A DNA stretch of 64,000 nt from Phoronis australis. Taxonomy: Eukaryota; Phoronida; Phoronidae. Positions 10,421 through 21,638 of the stretch are shown here, one piece after another (position 1 is the first letter of the stretch; every line of letters begins with the position of its first letter). Where the stretch lies: positions 795,957 to 859,956 of the forward strand of contig NMRA01000072.1 in NCBI GenBank assembly GCA_002633005.1. The letters are read 5' to 3'. The translations under genes and the position numbers were made by a program. The notes below the pieces were generated by a model, which ran no database searches, was not told where the DNA came from, and saw only the letters and a program-made list of their open reading frames with translations.

Positions 10421-13400
10421 AATATGACGTACTCGACAACTGGCGTCGCTTTGGCAGACCTTCTCCAAGTGACAAACAGCACAATGTACGAGGCAGGAAT
10501 ACCTTTTCCCCTATACAACGCGGGTTTTGTTTTTGGAGCTTCGCTTGTGAGATATTGCTTTTGTCACGGAAAAGCACTCGTCGCCACTTTTGCTATGTTT
10601 GCGTTAGCAGTATCAACAGCTCTAGTTCCAGCGACATCCAGCTTTGTCTTCCTGGTGGTTATGGTTACTTTACAAGGTGTCAGTTCTGGGATGAACACTG
10701 TTGGTAAGGGATTACCAATGCATGTTCTAAAGAATTAATATGCTTCGCTAAAGAAGTTTTAAACCCGCCTTCCGCCACAAAAAATGATTTACACCGTTTA
10801 CCATTTCACAAGTATTAGGTCTGGTCTGCACACCACCTGTTGGCCACATCACGTGATGTAGTGAACATAGGTCCGAAAAGATTTCTGAATACCCAGATTT
10901 ATGAAATTACCAAAGATGCTTACTCTTTACGGTCTCTTATTATTACATGGACGTGCAAAGTGGAAATTCATACGCCTTACATTTTATCGTCTGCAAACCA
11001 CTAATACCCAGTGGCGTACCAGAGAGGGCGGGGTTTGAACCACCCTGGGTGCCACCTTAAACCATCACGCCCTTGGCAATGGCTAAAATGACAGAAATGT
11101 AGTTATTTTATATTACACTGCAGGCAGAAATTATTGGGGTGGGGCACAAACCAATTCGACTTCGCCAAACTACCCCCCCCCCNCCCCGTTCTCCGGATAC
11201 CGCCATATTTGTACCCAACGCCCCCGTCACATCCGCCATATGTGTGGGGGCAATCCTGGGGATGCAGCCATCAGGATTTAAGTAACCGTGAAGCAACAAA
11301 GTTTCACGGAGAGTAGGAATGGGCGTGGGCCTTGCGCACTGACGGGTAGCTGGGAGCTGCCTCAGGTAATTGTAGCTGAGAACAATCAGTGTGAAAACAC
11401 GAAATTCGATGAACTAGGCTATAGTCGCTGGTCAGCTCAGCTATGTTTCATTTGAGACAGGCAACTTAGCTCGTACCTATCCGTCTGCGCTGGCTCTAAG
11501 GATTCGGCATAATCCAGTTTCGGGATAAAGTTCATTTTATTATTCTCAATTTGAAGGAATTTTTTGAAAAGGTGAGGTCCCGATGTCCCAGGTATAGTGC
11601 CTTTGGGGCTGTTTCAAAATCCCTTGTTGAAACACGGCCAGTAGTCCAACTTCTGGTGGCTGGGGAAAACGATAGTGTGTCTCAAAAATGTACAAACTTC
11701 AATGCCTGGAGTTCAAATTCAGATCCCGTGGATCGCTGAGATTCTGCGCGAGATTACTGCATGGTTACCCCATACTTTTAACGTGGGTGCGTCAGTCAGG
11801 ACGTGCTCTGTCTTTGCAATGTGCACGGGAATGGCAAGCAAACGATTCAGTTTTGAAGAAGAAAATTCATTGCGCAGTACCACTGGAAACTAAAAACATC
11901 AAGGAAGTGCAATGACAACCTTTCCAAGTTAATGAGCAATGAATTTAATTCGATCGATTTAAAGATTTAAGCTTAGTTTTTTATCTACGGTTTGTAAATG
12001 TAAACCACTAATCTAGTTCCTCAGTCAATAAACAATTTATTGTCATTTGAATTGTGAGAATATTTTGGGAAACTTTGTAGAGCTGTCCGACATGAATATG
12101 ATTGAGACTTATTTCAGACAGACAAAAATCGTTTAGTGTACTTTATTTGGCGATCTGATGATAGATCGACTTTTCCCAACGTCAGCCTGCAACTAAGTTC
12201 AGTGAAGCATTGTCATTTCTTACAAGATTAGCTTCTAATTGTCAAAAAATCATCTACCAATCAGTCCACTTCCATAGATAAACATGTAAATCAGAAACCA
12301 ACAATCGATTCCGTGAGCAACGCGTTTACCTTGATTTGACGACTTAATTATTTTTTGATCTCCTGTTTGCAAATTTAAACGACAAATCTTGTACCTAAGT
12401 TAGACAGATGTTTGAATGCCGTGCAGTTACCGATGGATAAAAATATAAAATAGTAAAACTAATAAAACTAAAACGACGAGCGTCGGTACTAAAATATATT
12501 AAAATATCCCCACGTTCCGATCTGTGCTTCTCTTTCACCGCTCGAAACGTGGGGATATTTTAATGTATTTTAGTACCGACGCTCGTCGTTTTAGTTTCAT
12601 TATTTTATATCTAAGTCAAAAAGTAATGCATTTATTTGAATTTGGAGTATATTTTTGGGAAGTCTTTGAGAGTTATCTATGTGCACTGTACTATTTGGGG
12701 ATCGGATTATAACTAAATTCACTAAAACATCATCAATTCTTACACAATTAGGCTCTAGTTGTCAAAAAATCATCTATGAATTAGTCGATTTTCTTAAATA
12801 CATAAACATGTAAATCAGAAACCAACGAATTTGTTTACCAAAACGGAATGCTATAAGCAATTTCATCAGAAATGTCAAAATACAACGAATTGGTGGCAAT
12901 AGTCGACAAAATAAAACAAAAATGGCAAGACATTGCAGAGGCTGTTGGATATGACTGTTTTGGCTATGCAAAACTGACCATTCCGAGGTGACCATGAGTA
13001 CAACACATCCTTGAACAGGGGCATAACTTGAGACAATGGTATATAAGAGTATTTGGTGAGGTTGGAGCAGTCTGAGGGGAGATGCGTATTTTATCTACAG
13101 ATACAGAATGAATTTATGACATATCATGTCAGAGGAAATGCTGAACGAAATAAAATCAGCCAAATCCTACGGAATGATGCTTGACGGCACACCTGACGAA
13201 TCCCACGTAGACCTAGACCAAATGTTGAAAATCATCATACATGAAAACTGGAAAACTGACCGGTGCAATCCCACCACTACCTGTATGGCAGCGACTGTTA
13301 AAACGAGTTGTTACTACAAGGCGGAGCACTCAGTGATTTGGTCAAAGTGGCCATGGACAATCCAGTATGCTGAGATTCTCGAAGCCTTAGTAGGTGACAA

Positions 13401-15772
13401 AAGGTTCTGAGGAATGTCTTCGCATAGCCATCAGGGAATTCACCTTCTTATGGGGTGAGGTACTTCGCAAAGTCAATGATGCCCAAGAGTACATTCAAAC
13501 CAAAGCCTTAACAGTTGCCTACGTTGTTAAAAAATCGAGCCCCTAAAAATATTCTCCAACAATATTGTTCAAAACGCCATTAAACTAGCAACCACGAAAA
13601 CCTAAGTGCATGGCATTGCAGTGGAGTAGCGCGTTTGGATGAAAATAAAAACGGCTGGGGAGCAGTCTCAGAGGCGTCGGTCTATCGTTGACGGACCAAA
13701 ATAAAGGAGAATATTAGATTGCTTGGACAGATTAGCTGAGTTGAATTCCAAAGCAATACTGCAAATCGTCGATTTGTTCGGAACCATCTTAACCACTTCC
13801 TTGGTCAACTCCCCCGAAGATTGCATTAAAGCATGTGTGATAAACTTGGCTGGTTTTTCTGACGAAATTTATGCATCCGAACCGGCATTCGAAATACCGA
13901 GATTGAGAAGCCACTTGGAATCGCTAAACTTCAAAAAGAGTGTGTCAAGAATGGGACTCTGCTGGACGTTATTAAGTTCATTTGCGGATGGGAGTTTATG
14001 GAGCCCGTTCCAAGAAACTGATTTAAGTTCATCTTTGACTTAAGTCTAAGATTTGGCTCAACTTCCAAACTTTGAAACTTCCCCATCCAGTAAGATGGTC
14101 AAAATTAAGACAAAACTTAAGTTAAAAACTTAAGTCAGACTCAAACTTAAGATCTTTTTCTTGAAAGAGAACTGAGGCAATTTTAAGTTTTATTTCAAAA
14201 TTGAAGGGAATTTAAGATTTGTCTTGGCTAAGTCAGTTTTTTTGGAACGGGACTCAGCCTAAAGTTGTTTCTGACACTTTCGTGTGTCCGTGGCCTCCTG
14301 CTAAAGTTTTTCTAAGATAAAGCTCATTAAAACGTATTTGAGATCTAGGGGACCAACGCAGTTATCAGATATTACAATATTTTCAGTTGAAAGCGAGTTG
14401 ACCAATTCGCTCTGTTGACAGACTGGGGATTAAATGTCATTAGATAAATGGCTGACTGTTTGAAGCGTATTTCACCGGTAAATTCGCCTGGTTTCGGCCA
14501 ATGTCTGGCTGACAACGGCGAAAATTAGCGATTTGTAATAAAATGACAAAAGCACAACAGATTTTGTTGTTTCTTATCTTTGTTCAAACCTAATACCTCC
14601 TGGAAGTCACCTGTCCCATGCGGCAATCGTATCCAAATGATATTTTCGGTACTATTCTTTTAATACAAAACTAGCTTTTTGCTACTGGAAATTAACGAAA
14701 GTATTACAAAACCATGCATTTACGATACCAAATATCTTTTTCAGCACTGTTGGCTATTGTTATCGAACTCTGTGGCGAGAAGTACCGAGAACAAGGCATA
14801 CAAGTGTATCTCGCCTTCAAAGCATGTGGCCCTATCTTCGCACCACTAATACTTCGACCCTTTCTGTCAAAGGAATTAACAAAGGAGGGCGGATGGAACA
14901 GTACAATTCAACTAAATAATACTTCTGACGTCATGACGTGTTTGGGAAACTGTTCACAGCAAAGATGGTCCGAGTCACACGTGCTGTACGGTTACGCAGT
15001 TTTAAGCATTCTTTGTTTTTTGTTGTTTGTAAGCTTCTTTGTGGTATACATTTTGGATAAATGCTTAAATACGAAAACCGTAACCGTTGCACCAAGCCAG
15101 TCGGAATCAAGAAATTTAAAAGCTATATTCTCTAGTCCACGAGTTATTGCCATGACCGTGATATTGTTTATCAATTGTGTTTTTTTATGTGGTGCCATGG
15201 AATTGTACATAGACTTTATAACTATCTTTTGCATTGACCCTACAATAGGTATTCCAAAAGCCGAAGCAGTTTTCATGACGTCAGTCTTCTACTGTGGTTT
15301 GTGCCTCGGAAGGTTAAACGCAGCATGTTGGCTTTCAAACATACTGACTTCCTTTCAAATCATTGTCACGAGCCTTGTTGGTCTGGGAATTATATTTATT
15401 CCTATGTGCCTGTGGGCCGACAAAAGCAAGATTTTGCTCTGGGTCTTTGATGTGTACTTTGGGTTTTTATTTGGTCCTATTGTGCCTTGTATTTTGAGCA
15501 TGTCTCTGAAATACATAGGTGAAGATCCCATAACAATGGCTGTGCCTATGGTAGGGGACGCGACCAGTGCTCTGATATTTCCGCCTGTAATGTCCGTTTT
15601 GTTCGTAACAATAGGTCCAATGACTCTGATGTATTTAATGTGTGGTTGCATTATGGCCTCGCTCGTACTCACAATTTGTTTGTATCCTCTAATAAGACAT
15701 TCGCCACTCCACGATGCTGACAAGGACACTGAACTTGTCGCAATACTTGACAAAAACAAGAGTGAACAGTAA
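10421..15772 (+). CDS. MFS sugar-transporter-like protein (MFSD4/NaGLT1-like), 5' exon missing
   Basis: Two exons are supported: 10421-10703 and 14745-15772. The first has an acceptor tract TCTCTTACAG and ends GTT G|GTAAGG. The second follows TTTTTCAG and restores the frame (G|CA), giving 'GMNTVALLAIVIELCGEKYREQG'. The encoded part (about 436 residues) is strongly hydrophobic. The segment 'ADLLQVTNSTMYEAGIPF' and the later 'AFKACGPIFAPLILRPF' match the layout of the MFSD4 / sodium-dependent glucose transporter 1 family after TM1 and in TM5. A hydrophilic central loop (near 'TKTVTVAPSQSESRN') separates the two halves of the bundle. The first exon, with the start codon and most of TM1, was not found upstream. 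Substrate is inferred from family resemblance only. A poly(A) signal lies at 15846. Confidence 0.82.
10704..12430. other. intron of the MFS gene, left part
   Basis: Non-coding. It contains a C-run with an n at 11183 and, from about 11930, the first of two diverged direct copies of a dispersed repeat. Both copies include the phrase ACATGTAAATCAGAAACCAAC (at 12283-12303 and 12808-12828). The related TAAACATGTAAATCAGAAAG occurs at about 1105. Confidence 0.5.
12440..12612. mobile_element. hairpin element with ~60-bp near-perfect arms
   Basis: The left arm (12461-12520) and right arm (12542-12603) are inverted copies with about two mismatches over 57 bp, sharing ACGACGAGCGTCGGTACTAA and TTAAAATATCCCCACGTT. 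The loop is only about 20 bp. Weaker complementarity extends outward (ATATAAAATA on the left, TATTTTATAT on the right). No protein is encoded. The structure is that of a MITE or a recently formed long palindrome. Confidence 0.85.
13126..14043 (+). mobile_element. decayed hAT/DUF4371-like transposase remnant
   Basis: The frame 13126-13410 reads 'MLNEIKSAKSYGMMLDGTPDESHVDLDQM', which resembles the RNase H-like catalytic core start of hAT/DUF4371 transposases ('I..AKYFSIMIDSTPDVSHVEQ'). A second open stretch, 13723-14043 (106 residues), lies in the same direction but has no firm match. Stops and frame changes separate the two. The remnant sits in the MFS intron and is not part of that gene. Confidence 0.45.
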
Positions 15773-15845
15773 ATGTTTGTCTCTGTGAAGTTCTGTAAGC
15801 GTGGAATTCATAAATTCACTGATGTATCATGTTGAGAAATCTTGA

Positions 15846-15851
15846 AATAAA
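15846..15851 (+). promoter_or_regulatory. poly(A) signal of the MFS gene
   Basis: AATAAA 74 bp after the MFS stop codon, on the same strand and without a competing signal in between. Confidence 0.6.
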
Positions 15852-16511
15852 CGGGTTTGAAGGTGTTAGGTGCAGCTTTTAAACAAAATATGAATTGTAA
15901 CAATTGCGATGGGCGATTCGGTAGATACCACGTGCTTCTAAAGAAACTAAAAAACGGAGGTTTAACATCTGAAACTGGACTGAGAACAGACATCAGAAGC
16001 AAAAGAAAAATAATTTAATTCATAGGAAATTATCATTTACCATACCTGACTGGTATAAAAATATTGTTTAATTCTAAAAACCAAGAGTGTTACAAAATGC
16101 GAAAAAATCGGCTAGTAATTGTAATATAACTGAAACTGCAAATGAACCTGAGAGGTTATATGAATGACTAGTTAAGGCATTAGGAAAGTAATTTCAATGA
16201 TTTAAAAGATTTCTACCCTATAAATACAGAGGTTTTAGAACATGGATACCTCATACTTGTTGTGTACAATGTAGTCGGACATTCATCTAAAATTATCTTT
16301 ATATATTAAAATTAATACCTGTAATACCTGTCACGGAAAGGATCATGCATAGGGTATATGCTGGTGCATTAATCCCTTCCCCAGACCATCCCCTGGACAG
16401 CAAAAGGCGCAGAACTCCAGAGCTGACGTTGCGTGTCAGCATCAGATTGGACAACACTCGGGTACGGCTCTTGTTGTGACTTCTAGCAGCATGGTCATAA
16501 GTAATACTGGC

Positions 16512-16916
16512 TTAGAGCAGTCGGCTACCGTCATTGAACTCAGCCAGTTGCTCGATGGTGCGTCGGTGAGCCAGCAGCTTAACATCAGCCGAGTATAAGA
16601 AGAGGGGTTGGTTGGTGGTGCATGAGCCACTGAGGTAATCTGCACGCTCATTGATCAAGACACCGGCGTGGCCAAGTACAAAAGACCAAATCACTGAATG
16701 ATGAGGGTGGCGTGATCGGCAGACACCCCAGTTGACTGGGAGATTTCTAGACTGAACTTTCATCCACACTGCCATAGAATCGGTGCCAAAGATTATGTCG
16801 TGATTCTCCAGGTCTAGTTGTGATTGTTTAGTTAGGGCACGTGGTATAGCCTTCCGCAATGTCATTGTCAGTACAAAGTATTTGATAATCCCATCCCGTA
16901 CTGTTACATGCAGCAC
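16512..16916 (-). mobile_element. LINE RNase H domain fragment
   Basis: The minus-strand frame contains 'HDIIFGTDSMAVWMKVQ' and, about 40 residues later, 'VLGHAGVLINERADYLSGS'. These correspond to the TDS catalytic motif and the (K)GHAGVxxNExAD motif of the RNase H domain carried by some LINE ORF2 proteins. Flanking RT sequence is missing and the frame is short, so this is an inactive relic. Confidence 0.7.
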
Positions 16917-19154
16917 ATTTGGAGCCGTTTGAAAGAGTTACATTCTTCAGTAAAAATAGTAAAAATTTAGAACACAATGACATTTTATAAAAATGAATTG
17001 AACTACTGCAAGTATATATTCGAAACTAATTGCAGTGTTTTCTCATATATAAAAATGTACTGCAGATAGCTCATTACGTTTGCTGCAGAGTAGGACTTTT
17101 CATAAAAGTTAAAACTCTTCATAAAGTAAAAGTTAGTGACCCTGATACATGTAGTGTATGTTACCATCAACAAGAGACATTAGAACACGTCTTTACGATT
17201 GTTATGTTACTAAAGAAAGTGTACTCTGGAAAATAACAATGTTCATAAAAAGAAACAATGTTATTTTGAACACTTGTAGCATAGTTGTCACGGTCAACAT
17301 TCAAGAACGAAAAAAACGGAACGAATGTATTGAAAGTAGGACTCCAGGATAAAAAGCCGGACACCTGGATCTAAGCCAAAACGTATGTGTGAAATGGTAG
17401 CTGCAACACGTAAAGACGTACCGACAGCTTTTTTTTGTCGAACGGGAGATGTAACACCCAAAAATGTCCGACAGGTTTTTTGTTGCTGTTTTTTTGTAAT
17501 TTACTGGGAAATTGCAGGTGCTGCAAAACATCGTTTTTTCTTTTTAGTAGAGCTGAAAAATATGGCAATGTCGCGTGGCAAATTACAATTAGTTGTAGCG
17601 ACTAATGCGGGTATCTCACAGGGAAAATACTCTTTTTCGTTCAAATGAGGTTTACTATAAAAGAAAAATACAATACTTCAAAGTAATATAAAACACTAAA
17701 AGGTTTACAACAAATGTATGCGCAGGAAGCAAGCATATAACACAGATATAAGTCGATGTAAATACGCATATAACCCGTCAGAGTTAATTCACAGTTCACC
17801 TGTTCGCAACGACCACAGTAGAGAGGTTTCGCAAAGCGATGTGAACTTCACCCATATACCGCGTCATACATGCCATAGTTGGCTGTGACGTAATCCCGAT
17901 AGTTTACGCGAATAAAAACAGATTCGACTCGCTTTAAACGCGAAACCTGTGGCCTCTTTTAATTTTTATTTGGTAAGAGATTTTTGTTTTGATAGTGTTC
18001 TCAATCTTCCTTCTTTGCCTCAGTAGAAAATGAACACGATTCTTTTGTCTGTAAATGCCCTTAAAGTTTATTTGCAAGAAAACACCTTTTCCAAAATACT
18101 TATTCTTCCGGGGTTCGCTGGATATCATCGATTTTTAAGAGATACAGTTTTGTTAATTTTCATGCATCTGTTTATTTCAAACTGCAAATAAATTTCGCAT
18201 TCTACGACTTTACCATTTCCTTGCAGGAATTCGTAGATAAACTTTTTTTCACGTAAAAGAAGTTGCATGGACAAAGTGACTTTTAATTTTTTTATTCTAG
18301 CTGATATGTACTAGGCCTACAATAACTGGACACTCTGAGCTCAGTTATTCAGTTCACGTTTACTTTCACGCTCACGTAAACATTTAGCTGTTGCGAAACC
18401 CATGTTGTTACTATAAAATCAACTGGCACATGCAATTAAGTATGAGCGATAATTCACGTTCACGTCGTTATGCGAAACCTCTCTATTACCGCACTTACGA
18501 TAGTATATCCACTACTTTTATCCCTACTTTGAATCTGTCGAGGGAAATACGGCCATGTAATAAAGTTTTCCGTATTCACCTCCCACACTACTTCAACAGC
18601 GACCTCTGATATGGAAAGTTCAAAAGGTAGGTCAATGTCGACTCGACGTCTTTAGCCGGTTCGATCATCAAACTTTGCGAATATAGTTTAAAGTAATACA
18701 GTTGCAGCAGTGTAACTAACACTCGACATGCAACCTGGCCCTAAACGTAAAATCTGGAACAAAACTGTTAATTATAAGACACTTATATGTCTCAGTTTTC
18801 AATTGCTGAATACTACATGTATATCTGCAACTCAAATGCGCCGATTCCTAGGAAATTAATATATCAAATATTGCTATTTTTCAACCATTTCCAGGAGATG
18901 TTAAAAGTTCACTGTACAGTTGCCGTTGTTTTCATCTTTGCGACCTCTTTTCAAGAAATAAATCGTTACTTATAAAACTGTTTCTTTTACAAGAGAAAAC
19001 TTGCAACCTAACGCGCAAGTACATACATATAGAATGTGATCCGCCATGTGAACAGTCATGGTGAAGTATTTTAAAAATCTGCCGAAAAAATGTAAGAAAC
19101 TTAAGGATTCGAAGCGCATTATTATAAAAATTGCATATGGAAACAGTAATAATA

Positions 19155-19240
19155 CACGCACACACACGCGCGCTCACACACACACACANCACACACACAC
19201 ACACACACAAACGCACGCACAAACACAGGCACACACACTT
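19155..19240. repeat. (CA)n microsatellite
   Basis: A CA/CG-rich dinucleotide tract with an n at 19189 in the middle, presumably an assembly uncertainty in the repeat length. Confidence 0.9.
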
Positions 19241-20281
19241 AGCTATAAATTGCGAGTAATAAGTTACATAAACACACCTGTTTTAGGCCAAATGTAGCTT
19301 CTTTTCGTAAAATACTGTAACGTGATTTTAACACCCAAAATGCCTTGTTGAAAACTGAAAAACTCCTGGCATGTTGCCGAAAGTGGTTCTACGACTGGAA
19401 CTGAAAAGATAGTAGAGGCCAAAATACTCCCAGCGGCACCCAGGGCCACAGGTTATAAAGAATGGCTAGTGTATCGCATTGTCGGGTTCGTTGACTAGTG
19501 CCATATGAAATCACTGATTCTATCTCAAGAGTCACGCTTGATGAACTATAAATGAAAATGAAGCAATGAAATTTGGCTGAGTTGATAACTCGGGGCTTCG
19601 AATGACCAATGACAAAAAGAGGAAAGTTTTCCAGATGATGTATGATCGTTCTACAAATAAATAGGCTTGTGTGAAAGAAATATTTTTTGTGTTGTAAAAT
19701 TTAACTGAAATAAACGCGTTTTGCATGAATAAAATCAAGATAATGATAAAACGAGACGAAAAAGAGGGAACACAATATCAAATAAGAGTAAATCAAAGCT
19801 AGAAAAGAGGAAATCCTCTTAAAAGAGGAAAATTCCAAGCATTAATTGATAACTACAAATCTCCGTCGATCAAAATCCAGGCGAGCAGGCAGCCTGAAAA
19901 TCTCAATGCAAACTCTCGCGGCTAGTCCCGGGATCGTCACCTGCAGGAGTTGTCATTCCAGTGCTAGACTTCAAAAATCAGCGTATGGGTCACCTTGAAG
20001 AATGTTGGTGCAAAACGTGGTGCATTCAGCAAGGTTAAGTGTTTTATTCACGCATAGATTTGGCTTTGTTTGGATTTGCCAATACGTTAGAAATAAGAAA
20101 ATTGTCTTGTCTCAGACTGTACAGTTTGTTAATGATTGTGTTATAACAGAAATTTGTTGTAACAAGAAGCTTGGTTTCTACATCATCAAAACGTTACTGA
20201 ATAGGGGTTAATATCTATACTGTATTTTATGAAGCACAGGCTCTGATCTCTTTCCAAGTTCCTGCCACTGTCGGACAGAAC

Positions 20282-20442
20282 CAGGGGCAGATTCCCGATT
20301 TTTTAGTTAAGGAAGGCCAGGGCAGAGTATTAGCCAGGATTTTGTCCGTCAGACATTCAGCACCACCGAGCTGCCAAATGGAATCTTGGTATTTTAGAGG
20401 GGCCATGGCCCCTTGCTCCCCTCCCCTCTAAATCTGCCACTG
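20282..20442 (+). mobile_element. short TIR element, CAGGGGCGGATCC family, copy 2
   Basis: Starts CAGGGGCAGATTCCC and ends AAATCTGCCACTG, with the family's internal phrases 'AGCCAGGATTTTG' and 'GGGGCCATGGCCCC'. The immediate flanks share AGAAC on both sides, a possible short target duplication. Confidence 0.7.
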
Positions 20443-21638
20443 AGAACAAGGTAGAACTGTTAGTAACCCCAAGGAAGGGTGCTTAGCAAATGTTGCTCTA
20501 GCCTAGACAGATGTAAAATTGAGTGTTACATGTTATCAGGAAGGCATGTTATTTTACAATTTTTTTGTACACTGACATCCAGAAAAACTATACCACAGCA
20601 TTTCAATTCTAGACCTTGTGATCTCCATGACAGCAAGTAGCAGCATATGTTGAAAAATGGATTTAAATCAGCTTGATATGTTTTGCGTTTATTAAAACAC
20701 CATCCTCAGAAGCAAAAACAGTGGCCACCTTGCTAGGCCCCACAACAAGTAAAGATACACAGACACAGTCAACAAAACTTCACCAGTATAGCTTATGCCA
20801 TGCTAGGAACTGGTTCCTAGTGCCATGACAGACTAAATCTGTCATTCAGAACCCCTTATTTTTATTTCAAGTACTTCACATGTGATTAACTTGTATAAGA
20901 ATGTTATAGAAGATCATCTGTCACATGAATGTGACCTGATTTTGTCTACATGTAGCACATGTCACTGCGGAAAAATCAAAGAATAAATCCTTTGCACTAA
21001 ATTTTCCCTACAGAAGACAAATGTTTCAAATACTCTATTCACCAAGTTATGTTGCTAGCATCAGGTAGTCTTAGTTACTGTTGTTGACTTCATGTCTCAG
21101 AATCACGATACTTTGCATTACCAGCAAAAAACTCTACTAAAATCCCAGGTCTCACTCATCTATGTTGTTAACATTTCCTGCCTTGGTATAACTATAGTAC
21201 TAACATTCTCAGCTATTGTTGCTAACATTTCACACCTCTATGTCGCAGCTACTAGTATGCTGCTGATGCAGACTCCGTATATATAATCCTATTGTCTCTG
21301 GTATCATTCAATGAATATTCATTTCAGTGTTACACACAAGGGGAATGCATGAAAACAGGGCATTGTCAGCTAATTTTGAACACTTTATGAACTGCCAAGT
21401 CTATCTTTATCTATATATCTTTATACTCTTGATACAAAATGTAGCTCTGAATGCCAAAATCGCCCGTGTCCCCAATCTTCAGAATCAAGAAGATTTTGGC
21501 TTGAATTTTGATGTTCTAAATTTTAGAAATTGGATATCTTTTACTGTATATTACACCTGAAAATTCAAGCCTCAGTTTATGACCATACATGTTTAAGTTG
21601 CTTACATTTGATACTTCAGTATAACCATACTCTCCGTC

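Larger units (their letters stand above)
16920..21630. other. intergenic stretch
   Basis: No supported gene. Apart from the CA repeat at 19155 and the TIR element at 20282, I see short frames only. One minus-strand frame near 19264-19449 encodes a hydrophobic 'ALGAAGSILASTIFSVP' run next to a possible donor (ACAG|GTGTGT), but nothing else supports an exon. Confidence 0.45.

Noticed and set aside
15355-15759. 134-residue minus-strand frame
   Set aside because: Antisense shadow of the MFS exon.
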